The position numbers and the translations under genes are program-made. A model generated the notes under the pieces. The model was given only the letters and a program-made list of their open reading frames with translations. It did no database searches and was not told the DNA's origin. Of a DNA stretch of 64,000 bases, positions 44,623 to 52,145 are shown piece by piece. The DNA comes from Nocardiopsis potens DSM 45234 (GTDB taxonomy: Bacteria > Actinomycetota > Actinomycetes > Streptosporangiales > Streptosporangiaceae): NCBI RefSeq assembly GCF_000341105.1, contig NZ_ANBB01000037.1, positions 165,351 to 229,350 of the forward strand, in the 5' to 3' direction. The first letter of the stretch is position 1. Each line of letters begins with the position of its first letter.

Positions 44623-44784
44623 ATGGGACGCATCTTCCTCATCGCGCTCGCGATCTTCCTCGCCTTCTTCGTCGCCGGCTGGCTCTTCGGGGTGCTGCTG
44701 GGCCTGATCAAGTGGGCCCTGATCATCGGCCTGGTGGTGTTCGTCTTCATGGCGGTCTCCCGGTTCCTCAAGCAGAAGAGCTGA
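44623..44784 (+). CDS. 53-residue membrane protein
   Basis: Almost the whole protein is hydrophobic: about residues 4-21 (IFLIALAIFLAFFVAGWLFG) and 28-47 (IKWALIIGLVVFVFMAVSRF), ending in a basic KQKS tail. It may cross the membrane twice. The leaderless promoter spacing supports the start. The function is unknown. It converges with the anti-sigma gene. Confidence 0.7.
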   Translation: MGRIFLIALAIFLAFFVAGWLFGVLLGLIKWALIIGLVVFVFMAVSRFLKQKS

Positions 44785-44821
44785 CCCCGGGAGCACCGCC
44801 CGTCCTCGGCCGGGGGCTCGG

Positions 44822-45556
44822 TCAGACCTCCACCTTCATCGGCTCCTCGGTCGGCTGCTCGGCGCCGCCGGAGGGCTCCATGCTGATCCCGATCTCCACC
44901 GCGTCGCCCAGCCCGGGGGACATGCCGGTGAGCATCCCGCCGTCGGAGTGCAGCATCCCGGCCGAGCGCATGCCGTCGGGATCGACGTACCAGAGCTGGT
45001 AGCCCATGCCGTCGGGGGCCGGGGGCAGCCCCTCGACCATGATCATCACGGTGTCGCTCCGCTGGGAGACGAACAGCGTCGCGCTGGCCTCGCTGTGCGA
45101 GACCGGGCGGGTCATCATCTCCGTGTCCTCGGCGGCGAGCAGCGCCTCCACCTCCGCGGTGTGCGCCCGCATCGACTCCATCCGGCCGTTCTGCTCCACC
45201 GCGACCCCGCCGAGGACCGCGGCCGCCAGCACCGCCGCGGCGGCCACCGCCCACGGCAGCGCGGTGCGGAGCCGGCGGCGCGGCGGCCGCACCCGGCCCC
45301 GGTCCGGGGCGGCCTCCGGCGGGAGCTGCCGGGTGCGCCCGGCCTGCTCGCGGACGCGCTCCCACAGCCCCTCCGGCACCGGGGCCGCCTCGGCGGAGCC
45401 GAGCAGGGCCGCGGTCTCCCGGAACTCGCGCAGGTCGCGGCGGCACTCCTCGCAGGCCGGCAGGTGCGCCTCGACGGCCTTCCGCTCCGCCTCGTCCAAA
45501 GCGTTCACGGCGTAGCCCGCGATCAGGCCGTGCGGTTCTGCTCCGCGCCGCTTCAC
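44822..45556 (-). CDS. rskA: anti-sigma-K factor RskA-like
   Basis: A 244-residue membrane anti-sigma factor. The N-terminal zinc-binding anti-sigma motif is His31-x3-Cys35-x2-Cys38 (AHLPACEECRRDL), preceded by HGLIAGYAVNALDEAERKAV. One TM helix spans about 100-120, and the external domain (about 121-244) matches the RskA family (GYQLWYVDPDGMRSAGMLHS). It would hold the sigma factor until a signal triggers its proteolysis. The GTG start overlaps the sigma stop (GTGA), so the two are coupled. The outer domain is methionine-rich. Confidence 0.9.
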   Translation of the reverse strand: MKRRGAEPHGLIAGYAVNALDEAERKAVEAHLPACEECRRDLREFRETAALLGSAEAAPVPEGLWERVREQAGRTRQLPPEAAPDRGRVRPPRRRLRTALPWAVAAAAVLAAAVLGGVAVEQNGRMESMRAHTAEVEALLAAEDTEMMTRPVSHSEASATLFVSQRSDTVMIMVEGLPPAPDGMGYQLWYVDPDGMRSAGMLHSDGGMLTGMSPGLGDAVEIGISMEPSGGAEQPTEEPMKVEV

Positions 45557-46149
45557 CCCGCCACCCCCAGGCAGTCGCGCAGCCGGATGAGCCCGTCGCG
45601 CAGGCGTCCCTTGACCGATGTCAGCGGGACCCGCAGCGCCGCCGCGGCCTCCCGCTGGGTGTAGCCCCGGTAGTAGGTCAACCGCACCGCCTCCCGCTGC
45701 AGCTCGGTCAGCCGGCCCAGGCAGCGGCGGACCCGCTCCCGGTCCAGGCCCCGCTCGACCTGGTCGGGCACCTCGTCGGCGGGGGTGGAGCGGGGCTCGG
45801 CGCGCCCGGCGCGCAGCTCCCGGTCGGACGCGGCCTGCTCGGCGCGGACCCGGTCGACGGCCCGGCGGTGCGCGACGGTCAGCACCCAGGCGCGCACCCC
45901 GCCCGCCTCGGGGTCGTACCGCGCGGCCAGCCGCCACACCTCGACGAACACCTCCTGCGCCACCTCCTCGGCCTGGGCCCTGTCCCGCAGCACCCGGGCG
46001 GCCAGCCCGAGCACCGGCCCGGCCAGCTCGCGGTAGAGCCCCTCGAAGGCCGCCGCGTCGCCCAGCGCGGTCCGCCGCAGCAGCCCGGCCAGCTCCCGCG
46101 CCCCGGCCCCGTCCGGCGGGTGCGCCGGAACCGCCTCGTCCACCCTCAT
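45553..46149 (-). CDS. sigK: ECF RNA polymerase sigma factor, SigK-like
   Basis: A 198-residue group-4 sigma factor. Region 2 (about 25-95) has EEVAQEVFVEVWRLAARYDP and RAWVLTVAHRRAVDRVR; region 4 (about 135-195) has LTELQREAVRLTYYRGYTQR and VPLTSVKGRLRDGLIRLRD. It recruits RNA polymerase to a small stress regulon, probably including the divergent molybdoenzyme operon and itself. The start at 46149 was chosen because the upstream frame is Ala/Pro-rich and unlike a sigma factor. It is coupled to the anti-sigma gene. Confidence 0.92.
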   Translation of the reverse strand: MRVDEAVPAHPPDGAGARELAGLLRRTALGDAAAFEGLYRELAGPVLGLAARVLRDRAQAEEVAQEVFVEVWRLAARYDPEAGGVRAWVLTVAHRRAVDRVRAEQAASDRELRAGRAEPRSTPADEVPDQVERGLDRERVRRCLGRLTELQREAVRLTYYRGYTQREAAAALRVPLTSVKGRLRDGLIRLRDCLGVAG

Positions 46150-46291
46150 CCCACCCTGCCCGTCGGGTCGATCGGATCCGTCATCCTCGCATTCGGAGCC
46201 GGCGGCCCGGAGGCGACCCGGCCGGGGAGGGGCGGCGGAAAAAGTCGCCGGGGCGGGGTCTCCTCCCCGGGGGCGGCTCCGAAGCAGGGGT
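46150..46291. promoter_or_regulatory. divergent promoter region sigK / molybdoenzyme
   Basis: The 142 nt shared by the sigK-rskA operon and the molybdoenzyme gene are a likely site for SigK-dependent promoters in both directions. I could not assign -35 and -10 elements with confidence. Confidence 0.4.
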
Positions 46292-47995
46292 GTGTCCGAG
46301 ACGAAGCAGCAGAACCGGGAACCGGCCCCGAGCGTCCGGCGGGGCGGCGCGGCCGCGGCGGTCGGCGGTCTGGTCGCGGCCGGGGCCGGGCTGGCCGCGG
46401 CCGAGGTCGCGGCGGTGCCGGTCGGCCCCGCGGCCGCGCCGCTCACCGCGGTCGGCGGCGCCGTCATCGACCTGGTGCCCCGCCCGCTGAAGGAGTTCGC
46501 GGTGCAGGCCTTCGGCACCACCGACAAGGCGGTGCTGCTGGGCGGGATGATCGCGGTGCTGGCGGTCGCCGCGGCCCTGGTGGGGGCCGCGGCGCGGCGC
46601 CGCCCGTGGGTCGGCGGGGCCGGCGCCGGAGCACTGGCCGCGGTGGCCGCGGTGGCGGCGCTGAGTCGGCCCGACGCCGGGCCGCTCGCGGTGCTGCCCG
46701 CGCTGCTCGGCGGGGCCGCCGCCTACCTGGTGCTGCGGCTGCTGCTGCACGCGGTCGGCCCGCCCGCCCGGTCGGCGGAGCCGGAGCGGGGCGCCGGGGG
46801 CACCAGGGGCACCGGGGCGGAGCCCACTGGGGAGGAGTCCGGCGGGGAGGAGCCCGCCGAGGCGGAGCCCGCCGGGGCCGCGGCGGGGGCGGGCCCGGGG
46901 GAGGGGTTCGACCGGCGCCGCTTCGTGCTGCTCGCGGGCGCCGCGGCGGCGGTGTCGGCCGGGGCGGCCGCCGGGGCGCGGGCCTACGCCTCCCGGACCG
47001 GCGCGGGGGCGGAGCAGAGCATGCGGTTCGCGCTGCCCCGCCCTGCCTCCCCGGCCCGCCCGGTGCCGGACGGCGCCGACCTGGAGATCGCCGGCCTGGC
47101 GCCGTTCTTCACCCCGACGGAGGACTTCTACCGGATCGACACCGCGCTGGCGGTGCCGCGGATCGACGCCGGCCGGTGGAGCCTGCGGCTGCACGGCGCG
47201 GGCGCCCGGGAGCGCGTCTTCACCTTCCGGGACCTGCTGGACCGGTCCGACCTGGCGGAGCGGGACATCACCCTGACCTGCGTCTCCAACCCGGTCGGCG
47301 GCTCCTACGCGGGCAACGCCCGGTGGATCGGGGTGCCGCTGGCCGCGCTGCTGCGCGAGGCGGGGGTGCGGCCGCCGTCCGAGGGCGGCCCGGCCGACCA
47401 GCTGGTCTCCCGCTCCTCGGACGGGATGACCATCGGCACCCCGGTGGAGGACGTGATGGACGGCCGGGACGCGCTGCTCGCGCTGGGTATGAACGGCAGG
47501 CCGCTCCCGGCCGAGCACGGCTTCCCGGTGCGGATGGTCGTCCCCGGCCTGTACGGCTACGTGTCGGCCTGCAAGTGGCTCACCGAACTGGAGCTGACCA
47601 CCTTCGACGCGTTCGACGCCTACTGGGTGCCGCGGGGCTGGTCGGCGCGGGGCCCGATCAAGGTGCAGTCGCGCATCGACACCCCGCGGGACGGCGCCTC
47701 GGCCGGCCCCGGCGGGGTGACCGTGGCCGGGGTGGCCTGGGCCCAGCACACCGGGATCGGCCGGGTGGAGGTGCGGGTGGACGGCGGCGCGTGGCGGGAG
47801 GCGCGGCTGGCCGAGGAGGCCACTGCGGACACCTGGCGGCAGTGGGTCTTCGACTGGGAGGGCGCCGAGCCGGGCGAGCACGTGCTGGCGGTCCGCGCGA
47901 CCACCGCCGACGGGCGGGTGCAGACCGCGCGGGAGGCCCCGCCGGCCCCCGACGGCGCGACCGGCCACCACGAGGTGCGGGTGACTGTCGCCTAG
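46292..47995 (+). CDS. membrane-anchored molybdopterin-dependent oxidoreductase (sulfite oxidase fold)
   Basis: A 567-residue protein. Residues about 15-160 contain four hydrophobic helices. An acidic linker leads to DRRRFVLLAGAAAAVSAG, a Tat-like segment, and then the catalytic domain (about 235-440) with the molybdenum cysteine Cys330 in ITLTCVSNPVGG and MVVPGLYGYVSACKWLTELE. A C-terminal Mo-co dimerisation domain follows (about 460-567: VAWAQHTGIGRVEVRVDGG, WRQWVFDWEGAEPGEHVLAV). It would act at the outer face of the membrane, perhaps on sulfite or methionine sulfoxide; the substrate is not established. It is divergent from sigK-rskA and upstream of two lipoprotein genes. Confidence 0.92.
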   Translation: MSETKQQNREPAPSVRRGGAAAAVGGLVAAGAGLAAAEVAAVPVGPAAAPLTAVGGAVIDLVPRPLKEFAVQAFGTTDKAVLLGGMIAVLAVAAALVGAAARRRPWVGGAGAGALAAVAAVAALSRPDAGPLAVLPALLGGAAAYLVLRLLLHAVGPPARSAEPERGAGGTRGTGAEPTGEESGGEEPAEAEPAGAAAGAGPGEGFDRRRFVLLAGAAAAVSAGAAAGARAYASRTGAGAEQSMRFALPRPASPARPVPDGADLEIAGLAPFFTPTEDFYRIDTALAVPRIDAGRWSLRLHGAGARERVFTFRDLLDRSDLAERDITLTCVSNPVGGSYAGNARWIGVPLAALLREAGVRPPSEGGPADQLVSRSSDGMTIGTPVEDVMDGRDALLALGMNGRPLPAEHGFPVRMVVPGLYGYVSACKWLTELELTTFDAFDAYWVPRGWSARGPIKVQSRIDTPRDGASAGPGGVTVAGVAWAQHTGIGRVEVRVDGGAWREARLAEEATADTWRQWVFDWEGAEPGEHVLAVRATTADGRVQTAREAPPAPDGATGHHEVRVTVA

Positions 47996-48068
47996 CCCGG
48001 AACGGGCGACAGACCTCCCCCGCCGGTCCGGCGGGGGCGACAAGGGAACGAATGAACGGGAGACCAGC

Positions 48069-48407
48069 ATGTCCGCACGGACCATCGCCCTGCTCCGCCG
48101 CCTCGCCGCGACCGGCGCCGTCGCCGGTGCCGTGGTGCTGTCCGCGGCCGCCTGCGATCTGACCTCCGGCTCCGGGGGCGGCTCCTCGGAGGAGGGAACC
48201 GAGGGCGAGCAGATGCAGGACGAGCAGATGGAGCAGGAAGAGGAGATGCAGGAGGACGGCGGCATGGAGGAGGACTCCGGCGGCGGCATGGAGGACTCCG
48301 AGGACACCGGCGGCATGGACGAGGAGACGGGCGAGGGCGGCGGCGGGGCGGACGAGGAGATGGAGGAGATGGAGGAAATGGAGGACGGGACGGACGACGG
48401 GAGCTGA
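48069..48407 (+). CDS. acidic Met/Glu-rich lipoprotein
   Basis: A 112-residue predicted lipoprotein. The signal sequence (ALLRRLAATGAVAGAVVLSA) ends in the lipobox SAAAC (Cys29). The mature part is low-complexity and strongly acidic, with many Met, Glu, Asp and Gly residues and repeated EEM/EDGGM units. GGGAGA precedes the ATG. No fold is recognisable. It resembles the next lipoprotein in its signal region only. In related loci of other actinomycetes I recall fasciclin-domain lipoproteins at this position; none is present here. Confidence 0.75.
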   Translation: MSARTIALLRRLAATGAVAGAVVLSAAACDLTSGSGGGSSEEGTEGEQMQDEQMEQEEEMQEDGGMEEDSGGGMEDSEDTGGMDEETGEGGGGADEEMEEMEEMEDGTDDGS

Positions 48408-48453
48408 CCCCTTCCGGCCCTCCGGGCGTGGCGCGCCCGGGGCGGGGAAGGGG
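48408..48453 (+). terminator. hairpin between the two lipoprotein genes
   Basis: CCCCTTCC/GGAAGGGG (8 bp) encloses CCGGGCG/CGCCCGG (7 bp). It may end transcription or protect the upstream mRNA. Confidence 0.5.
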
Positions 48454-48489
48454 AGGCGGGAGACTCCGGCCGCGACCGAAGGAGACGCC

Positions 48490-48672
48490 ATGCCCCGACC
48501 ACGCCTCGCCCTGCTCCGCCGCCTCGCCGCGGCCGGCGCGATCGCCTCGTTCGTCGTGCTCTCCGGGACCGCCTGCGACCTGACCGGTGGCGGAGACGAC
48601 TCCTCCCAGGAGGAGGGCGGCGGCGACGAGGACGACGACGGCGGCGACGGAGACGACGGCGACGACGACTGA
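48490..48672 (+). CDS. short Asp-rich lipoprotein, paralogue of the preceding one
   Basis: A 60-residue predicted lipoprotein. The signal region MPRPRLALLRRLAAAGAIAS and the ACDLTGG boundary (Cys29) are clearly homologous to the neighbour, while the mature 31 residues are an almost pure Asp/Gly/Glu tail. AAGGAG precedes the ATG. The pair arose by duplication, with tails diverging by low-complexity drift. It may bind cations at the cell surface. Confidence 0.65.
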   Translation: MPRPRLALLRRLAAAGAIASFVVLSGTACDLTGGGDDSSQEEGGGDEDDDGGDGDDGDDD

Positions 48673-48690
48673 CCGGCCCGGCCCCCCGAC

Positions 48691-48737
48691 TCCGGCGGCC
48701 GCCCTTCCCGCGCACGGCGGGGAGAGCGGCCGCCGGA
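48691..48737 (+). terminator. terminator after the lipoprotein genes
   Basis: TCCGGCGGCCGC and GCGGCCGCCGGA form a 12-bp stem, with an inner CCCGC/GCGGG-type pairing in the loop. Confidence 0.7.
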
Positions 48738-48890
48738 TCGCGTATACCCTGTCCCTCTGGGAACATCATCCCGTTCGGGTCCGCGGAGCCTTCACAGGAA
48801 CGGCGACACCCCCCATTCCCCCAGGCCCACCGCGTCGACCCCCGCGCGCCCCGTTCCGCGGCGCGCGCTTCCGGCGTGAGAAAGGCGGGC

Positions 48891-51290
48891 ATGGGCGACG
48901 AGGAGACCGGCACCGAACAGCAGACCGTCGGCGACTACCGGCTGGTCCGAAGGCTCGGCCGGGGCGGGTTCGGCGAGGTGTTCCTCGGCGAGGCGCCCGA
49001 CGGGCGGAGGGCGGCCGTCAAGCTGCTCCACGCCACCTGGGCCGGCGACGCGGACATGCGGCGCCGGTTCGCGGCCGAGGTGGAGCAGGCCCGCAAGGTC
49101 AGCGGGTTCTGCATCGCGGCGATCCTCGGCGCCGACCCCGAGGCGGAGCGGCCGTGGATCGCCACCGAGTACATCGACGGCCCCACTCTGCAGGACGCCG
49201 TCACCGAGGACGGCCCGCGCAGCGGGGCCGACCTGCACCGGCTGGCGGTGTCCACGGCCACCGCGCTGGCCGCGATCCACGGCGCCGGGGTGGTCCACCG
49301 CGACCTCAAGCCGGAGAACATCCTGCTCGCGGCGGACGGCCCCCGGGTGATCGACTTCGGCATCGCGCGGGCGGTGGAGACCACCTCGGTCACCGCCAGC
49401 GGGGTGGTGGGCACCGTCGGGTACATGGCGCCCGAGCAGCTGGAGGGCCTCCGCCTCACTCCGGCGGTGGACGTCTTCGCCTGGGGCGCGGTGCTGGCGT
49501 TCGCCGCCACCGGCAGGGAGGCGTTCTCCGCCCCCACCCAGGTGGCCCGGATCACCCGGATCCTCTCCGGGGCCCCCGACACCGAGGGCATCGCCGAGCC
49601 GCTGCTCCCGATCGTGCTGGCCTGCCTGGAGAAGGACCCGGCGCGGCGGCCGACCGCGCGCGGCCTGCTCGACCTGCTCCTGGACGCCCCCGCCGCGGGG
49701 GGCTCCGCGGCCCCGCAGGCCGCCGCCGGCGGAGCGGCCGCCGAGGTCTCCGCGGACGGCGCCACCCGGGTCCAGGGGGCGGACGGCGCGACCCGGGTCG
49801 AGGGGGCGGACGGCGCCACCCGCGTCCAGGGAGCGGCCGACCCCACCCGGGTGGAGCCCGCCGAGGCGCCGGGGACCCGCCAGTACACCGCGCTCGCACC
49901 GGGGGAGGCCGGCCCCGGTGCGCCGGCGACCCGGCAGTACACCCGGCTCGCCGGGGAAGAGGGGCACGCGGCCTCCGCGCTCGCGCCCCCGTCCGCCCCC
50001 GGGGCCCCGCCCGCCGGACCGCCGACCCCGCCGCCCGCGGGCCCGTACCCGTCCGGGGCGGTGCACCCCTCGCCCCCGCCGTACATCCCGCCGGGCCCGG
50101 GCAGCCCGCCGCCCTACCCCCCGGGCCCCTCCGCCGGGCCCTCCGGCCCGGTGCCCGACTACTCCCCGGGCCCGCCCGGGGAGACCCCGCCGTACTGGTT
50201 CGCCGGGGTGAAGTACACCGAGCCCGGTGCGCTGGCCGAGGCGATGCAGCGGGACTGGGGCCACGCGGTCCGGGTGTTCGGCGACGACGGCGCGCGCGAC
50301 GCGCTCGGCAGCTGGCTGATCAGCGACGCCCGGGACACCGCGGTGGACCGCTCGCTGTTCCGGCGCCGCCCCGACGACGCCAACATCGCCCTGGCCTGGT
50401 TCATCGCCCAGCTCCGCCCGGACCTGCCGCCGGTGTTCCGCGGCCGGGACGCCTCGCTGGCCGGGCTGCGGGAGCAGTTCTCCGACACCCAGGCGCTGTT
50501 CACCGGCGCCCCGCCCGCCAACGACCTGCTGCTGGTGGCCCGGCCCGAGGTGCTGCGCGCCATGGCGCTGCACCAGGGCCCGGACGCCGAGGACCGCCGC
50601 CGCCTCCTGCACGACCTGGAGGAGGCGGAGCAGGCGGCGGTGGAGTTCCAGCAGCGGCTGCGGGCCGGCACCTCCCGGCTGAGCGGGCCGCCGATCGACT
50701 CGGCCCGGGTCCTGGCGCACCTGCTCCACCCCGAGCAGGTCGCGGGCCCGCCGCCGCAGAGCGACGCGGACGCGGCCGAGCTGCACGGGCTGCTGTGGGC
50801 CCCGGTCGAGCAGGCCCGCGGTGCGCGGCGGGCCGGCATGGCCGCGGTGCTCCGGTCCATGTCGGGCCTGGTGTCCACGGTGGCCAAGGAGCGGGGGGAG
50901 TGGCGCGAGGCGCTCAGCCGGGCCCAGGCCGAGCAGGGCACCGCCGCCGAGGAGTGGGAGCGCGAGGCGCGGCTGTACACCCTGCACCGGCGGCTCAAGG
51001 TCCCGATCTGGGTGCTGGTCATCGCGCTGGTCGTGGCGGCGGGCATCGGAGCCGCCGCCGGGTCGGTCTCCGGGTGGGCGGGGTCGGTCTTCCTGCTCTG
51101 GGTGGGCGCCCGGATCGCCGCGATGGGGGTCACCGGCTCGATGGGGCCGCGCAACGGCTACCCGAGCGCGGTCCAGGCCGCGCAGGCCCGCCACCAGCAG
51201 GCCGAGGCGCACGTGGTCCGGCTCCGGCAGGGCGTGGACGCGATGGAGGCCGATCTGCGCGCCCTGCGCGCCCTGCCCTCGGCCCCCTGA
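48891..51290 (+). CDS. Ser/Thr protein kinase with repeat linker and C-terminal membrane helices
   Basis: A 799-residue protein. The kinase domain (about 14-270) has GRGGFGEVF (glycine loop), Lys44, the catalytic loop HRDLKPEN (Asp137) and DFG at 155-157, with GTVGYMAPEQ as activation segment end. A linker (about 285-430) holds ADGATRVQG repeats, TRQYT motifs and a Pro-rich stretch. A helical region of unknown family (about 435-700) follows, beginning PYWFAGVKYTEPGALAEAMQ. Two hydrophobic helices near 703-745 are followed by a coiled tail. Unusually for PknB-like kinases, the membrane segment is near the C-terminus. The ATG at 48891 is favoured; GTG at 48876 is possible. Confidence 0.88.
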   Translation: MGDEETGTEQQTVGDYRLVRRLGRGGFGEVFLGEAPDGRRAAVKLLHATWAGDADMRRRFAAEVEQARKVSGFCIAAILGADPEAERPWIATEYIDGPTLQDAVTEDGPRSGADLHRLAVSTATALAAIHGAGVVHRDLKPENILLAADGPRVIDFGIARAVETTSVTASGVVGTVGYMAPEQLEGLRLTPAVDVFAWGAVLAFAATGREAFSAPTQVARITRILSGAPDTEGIAEPLLPIVLACLEKDPARRPTARGLLDLLLDAPAAGGSAAPQAAAGGAAAEVSADGATRVQGADGATRVEGADGATRVQGAADPTRVEPAEAPGTRQYTALAPGEAGPGAPATRQYTRLAGEEGHAASALAPPSAPGAPPAGPPTPPPAGPYPSGAVHPSPPPYIPPGPGSPPPYPPGPSAGPSGPVPDYSPGPPGETPPYWFAGVKYTEPGALAEAMQRDWGHAVRVFGDDGARDALGSWLISDARDTAVDRSLFRRRPDDANIALAWFIAQLRPDLPPVFRGRDASLAGLREQFSDTQALFTGAPPANDLLLVARPEVLRAMALHQGPDAEDRRRLLHDLEEAEQAAVEFQQRLRAGTSRLSGPPIDSARVLAHLLHPEQVAGPPPQSDADAAELHGLLWAPVEQARGARRAGMAAVLRSMSGLVSTVAKERGEWREALSRAQAEQGTAAEEWEREARLYTLHRRLKVPIWVLVIALVVAAGIGAAAGSVSGWAGSVFLLWVGARIAAMGVTGSMGPRNGYPSAVQAAQARHQQAEAHVVRLRQGVDAMEADLRALRALPSAP
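49752..49860 (+). repeat. 27-bp coding repeat in the kinase linker
   Basis: Three near-identical 27-bp units (49752, 49779, 49806) and one degenerate unit encode A-D-G-A-T-R-V-Q/E-G. Each carries a TR(V) motif that might be a phosphorylation site. Confidence 0.85.
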
Positions 51291-51348
51291 CCCCGGGGGC
51301 GCGGCCTGGGGTTCCCGCCGGCCGCGCCCCGCCGGTTCCCGGCCCCTC

Positions 51349-51416
51349 CCCGATGATCTTGACGTTGCGGCCCCATCAGAGCGCTCTGATGGGGCCGCAA
51401 CGTCAAGATCATCGGG
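51349..51416. repeat. 68-bp perfect palindrome, probable bidirectional terminator
   Basis: Arms of 34 nt (51349-51382 and 51383-51416) are exact reverse complements with no spacer. The composition (TTGACGTTGCGG..., CATCAGAGC) is less GC-rich than the surroundings. It lies between the convergent kinase and P-loop kinase genes, so termination is the simplest role, but the length and perfection are far beyond the other terminators here. Confidence 0.8.
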
Positions 51417-51426
51417 AACCGGGGGC

Positions 51427-52008
51427 TCAGCCGTTCTCCAGGACCAGGTCGGCGTGGTCGCGCGGGGCGTCGGAGGCGTAGAACCGGGCCTCCTGCGCGG
51501 CCCACATCTCGCGGTAGGGGGCGTACAGGGCGGCGTCGGAGCGGGCGTCCAGCCGCTCGGCCCGCACCCGCTCCGGGGCCTGGACCCAGGCCAGCAGGGA
51601 CAGGGCGGGGCGCAGCTCCGCGCCGCCGGAGCCGCACCCCTCGATGACGAGGAGGCCGGGCGGGTCCAGCCGGTGCCGGCCGCCGGGCCCGTCGGGGGCC
51701 CAGTCCCCGGCCTCCCAGTCCCACCGGCGCCAGTCGGCCGGGCGGCCCTCGGCGATCGGGCCGAGGACCTCGCGCCGGGCCCGGGAGACCGAGGCGGCCA
51801 GGCCCTCCCACCCGGGGTAGAGGTCGTCCATGTGCACCACCGGGCAGCGGAGCCGCTCGGCGAGGGCTCCGGCCAGCGAGGTCTTGCCGGATCCGGACGG
51901 CCCCTCCAGGGCGATGGCCCGGCACCGCCCGGCGCGGGCCGGGGCGCGGAGCAGCAGGTCGGCGACGCGGGAGCACCAGTCGGGGGAGCGGGTGGGCACG
52001 GTGGGCAT
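51427..52008 (-). CDS. P-loop kinase, uridine/nucleoside-kinase-like
   Basis: A 193-residue ATP-binding protein. Walker A GPSGSGKTSL lies near residue 36, HMDDLYPGWEGLA matches the DxD/substrate loop of uridine-kinase-like proteins, LLVIEGCGSGG is the Walker B-like strand, and ERVRAERLDAR the lid. It would phosphorylate a nucleoside or similar small molecule. TAGGGT (52016-52021, minus strand) ends 7 nt before the ATG at 52008, indicating a leaderless transcript; an upstream ATG at 52083 is not favoured. Confidence 0.8.
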   Translation of the reverse strand: MPTVPTRSPDWCSRVADLLLRAPARAGRCRAIALEGPSGSGKTSLAGALAERLRCPVVHMDDLYPGWEGLAASVSRARREVLGPIAEGRPADWRRWDWEAGDWAPDGPGGRHRLDPPGLLVIEGCGSGGAELRPALSLLAWVQAPERVRAERLDARSDAALYAPYREMWAAQEARFYASDAPRDHADLVLENG

Positions 52009-52015
52009 GCCCGGC

Positions 52016-52021
52016 ACCCTA
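52016..52021 (-). promoter_or_regulatory. -10 box of leaderless P-loop kinase gene
   Basis: On the minus strand TAGGGT ends 7 nt before the ATG at 52008. Confidence 0.45.
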
Positions 52022-52145
52022 CCCGGGCCCGTGCCGAGCGGTCCGGAGAGCCCTGGTTTCAAGCCTTGTAAGCTGGCTCTCACCAGTACGCTTCCACTCC
52101 GGACGGCCGCGCCGCGGCCGGCGGGAGAGGTAGAGAAGGGGCTCA

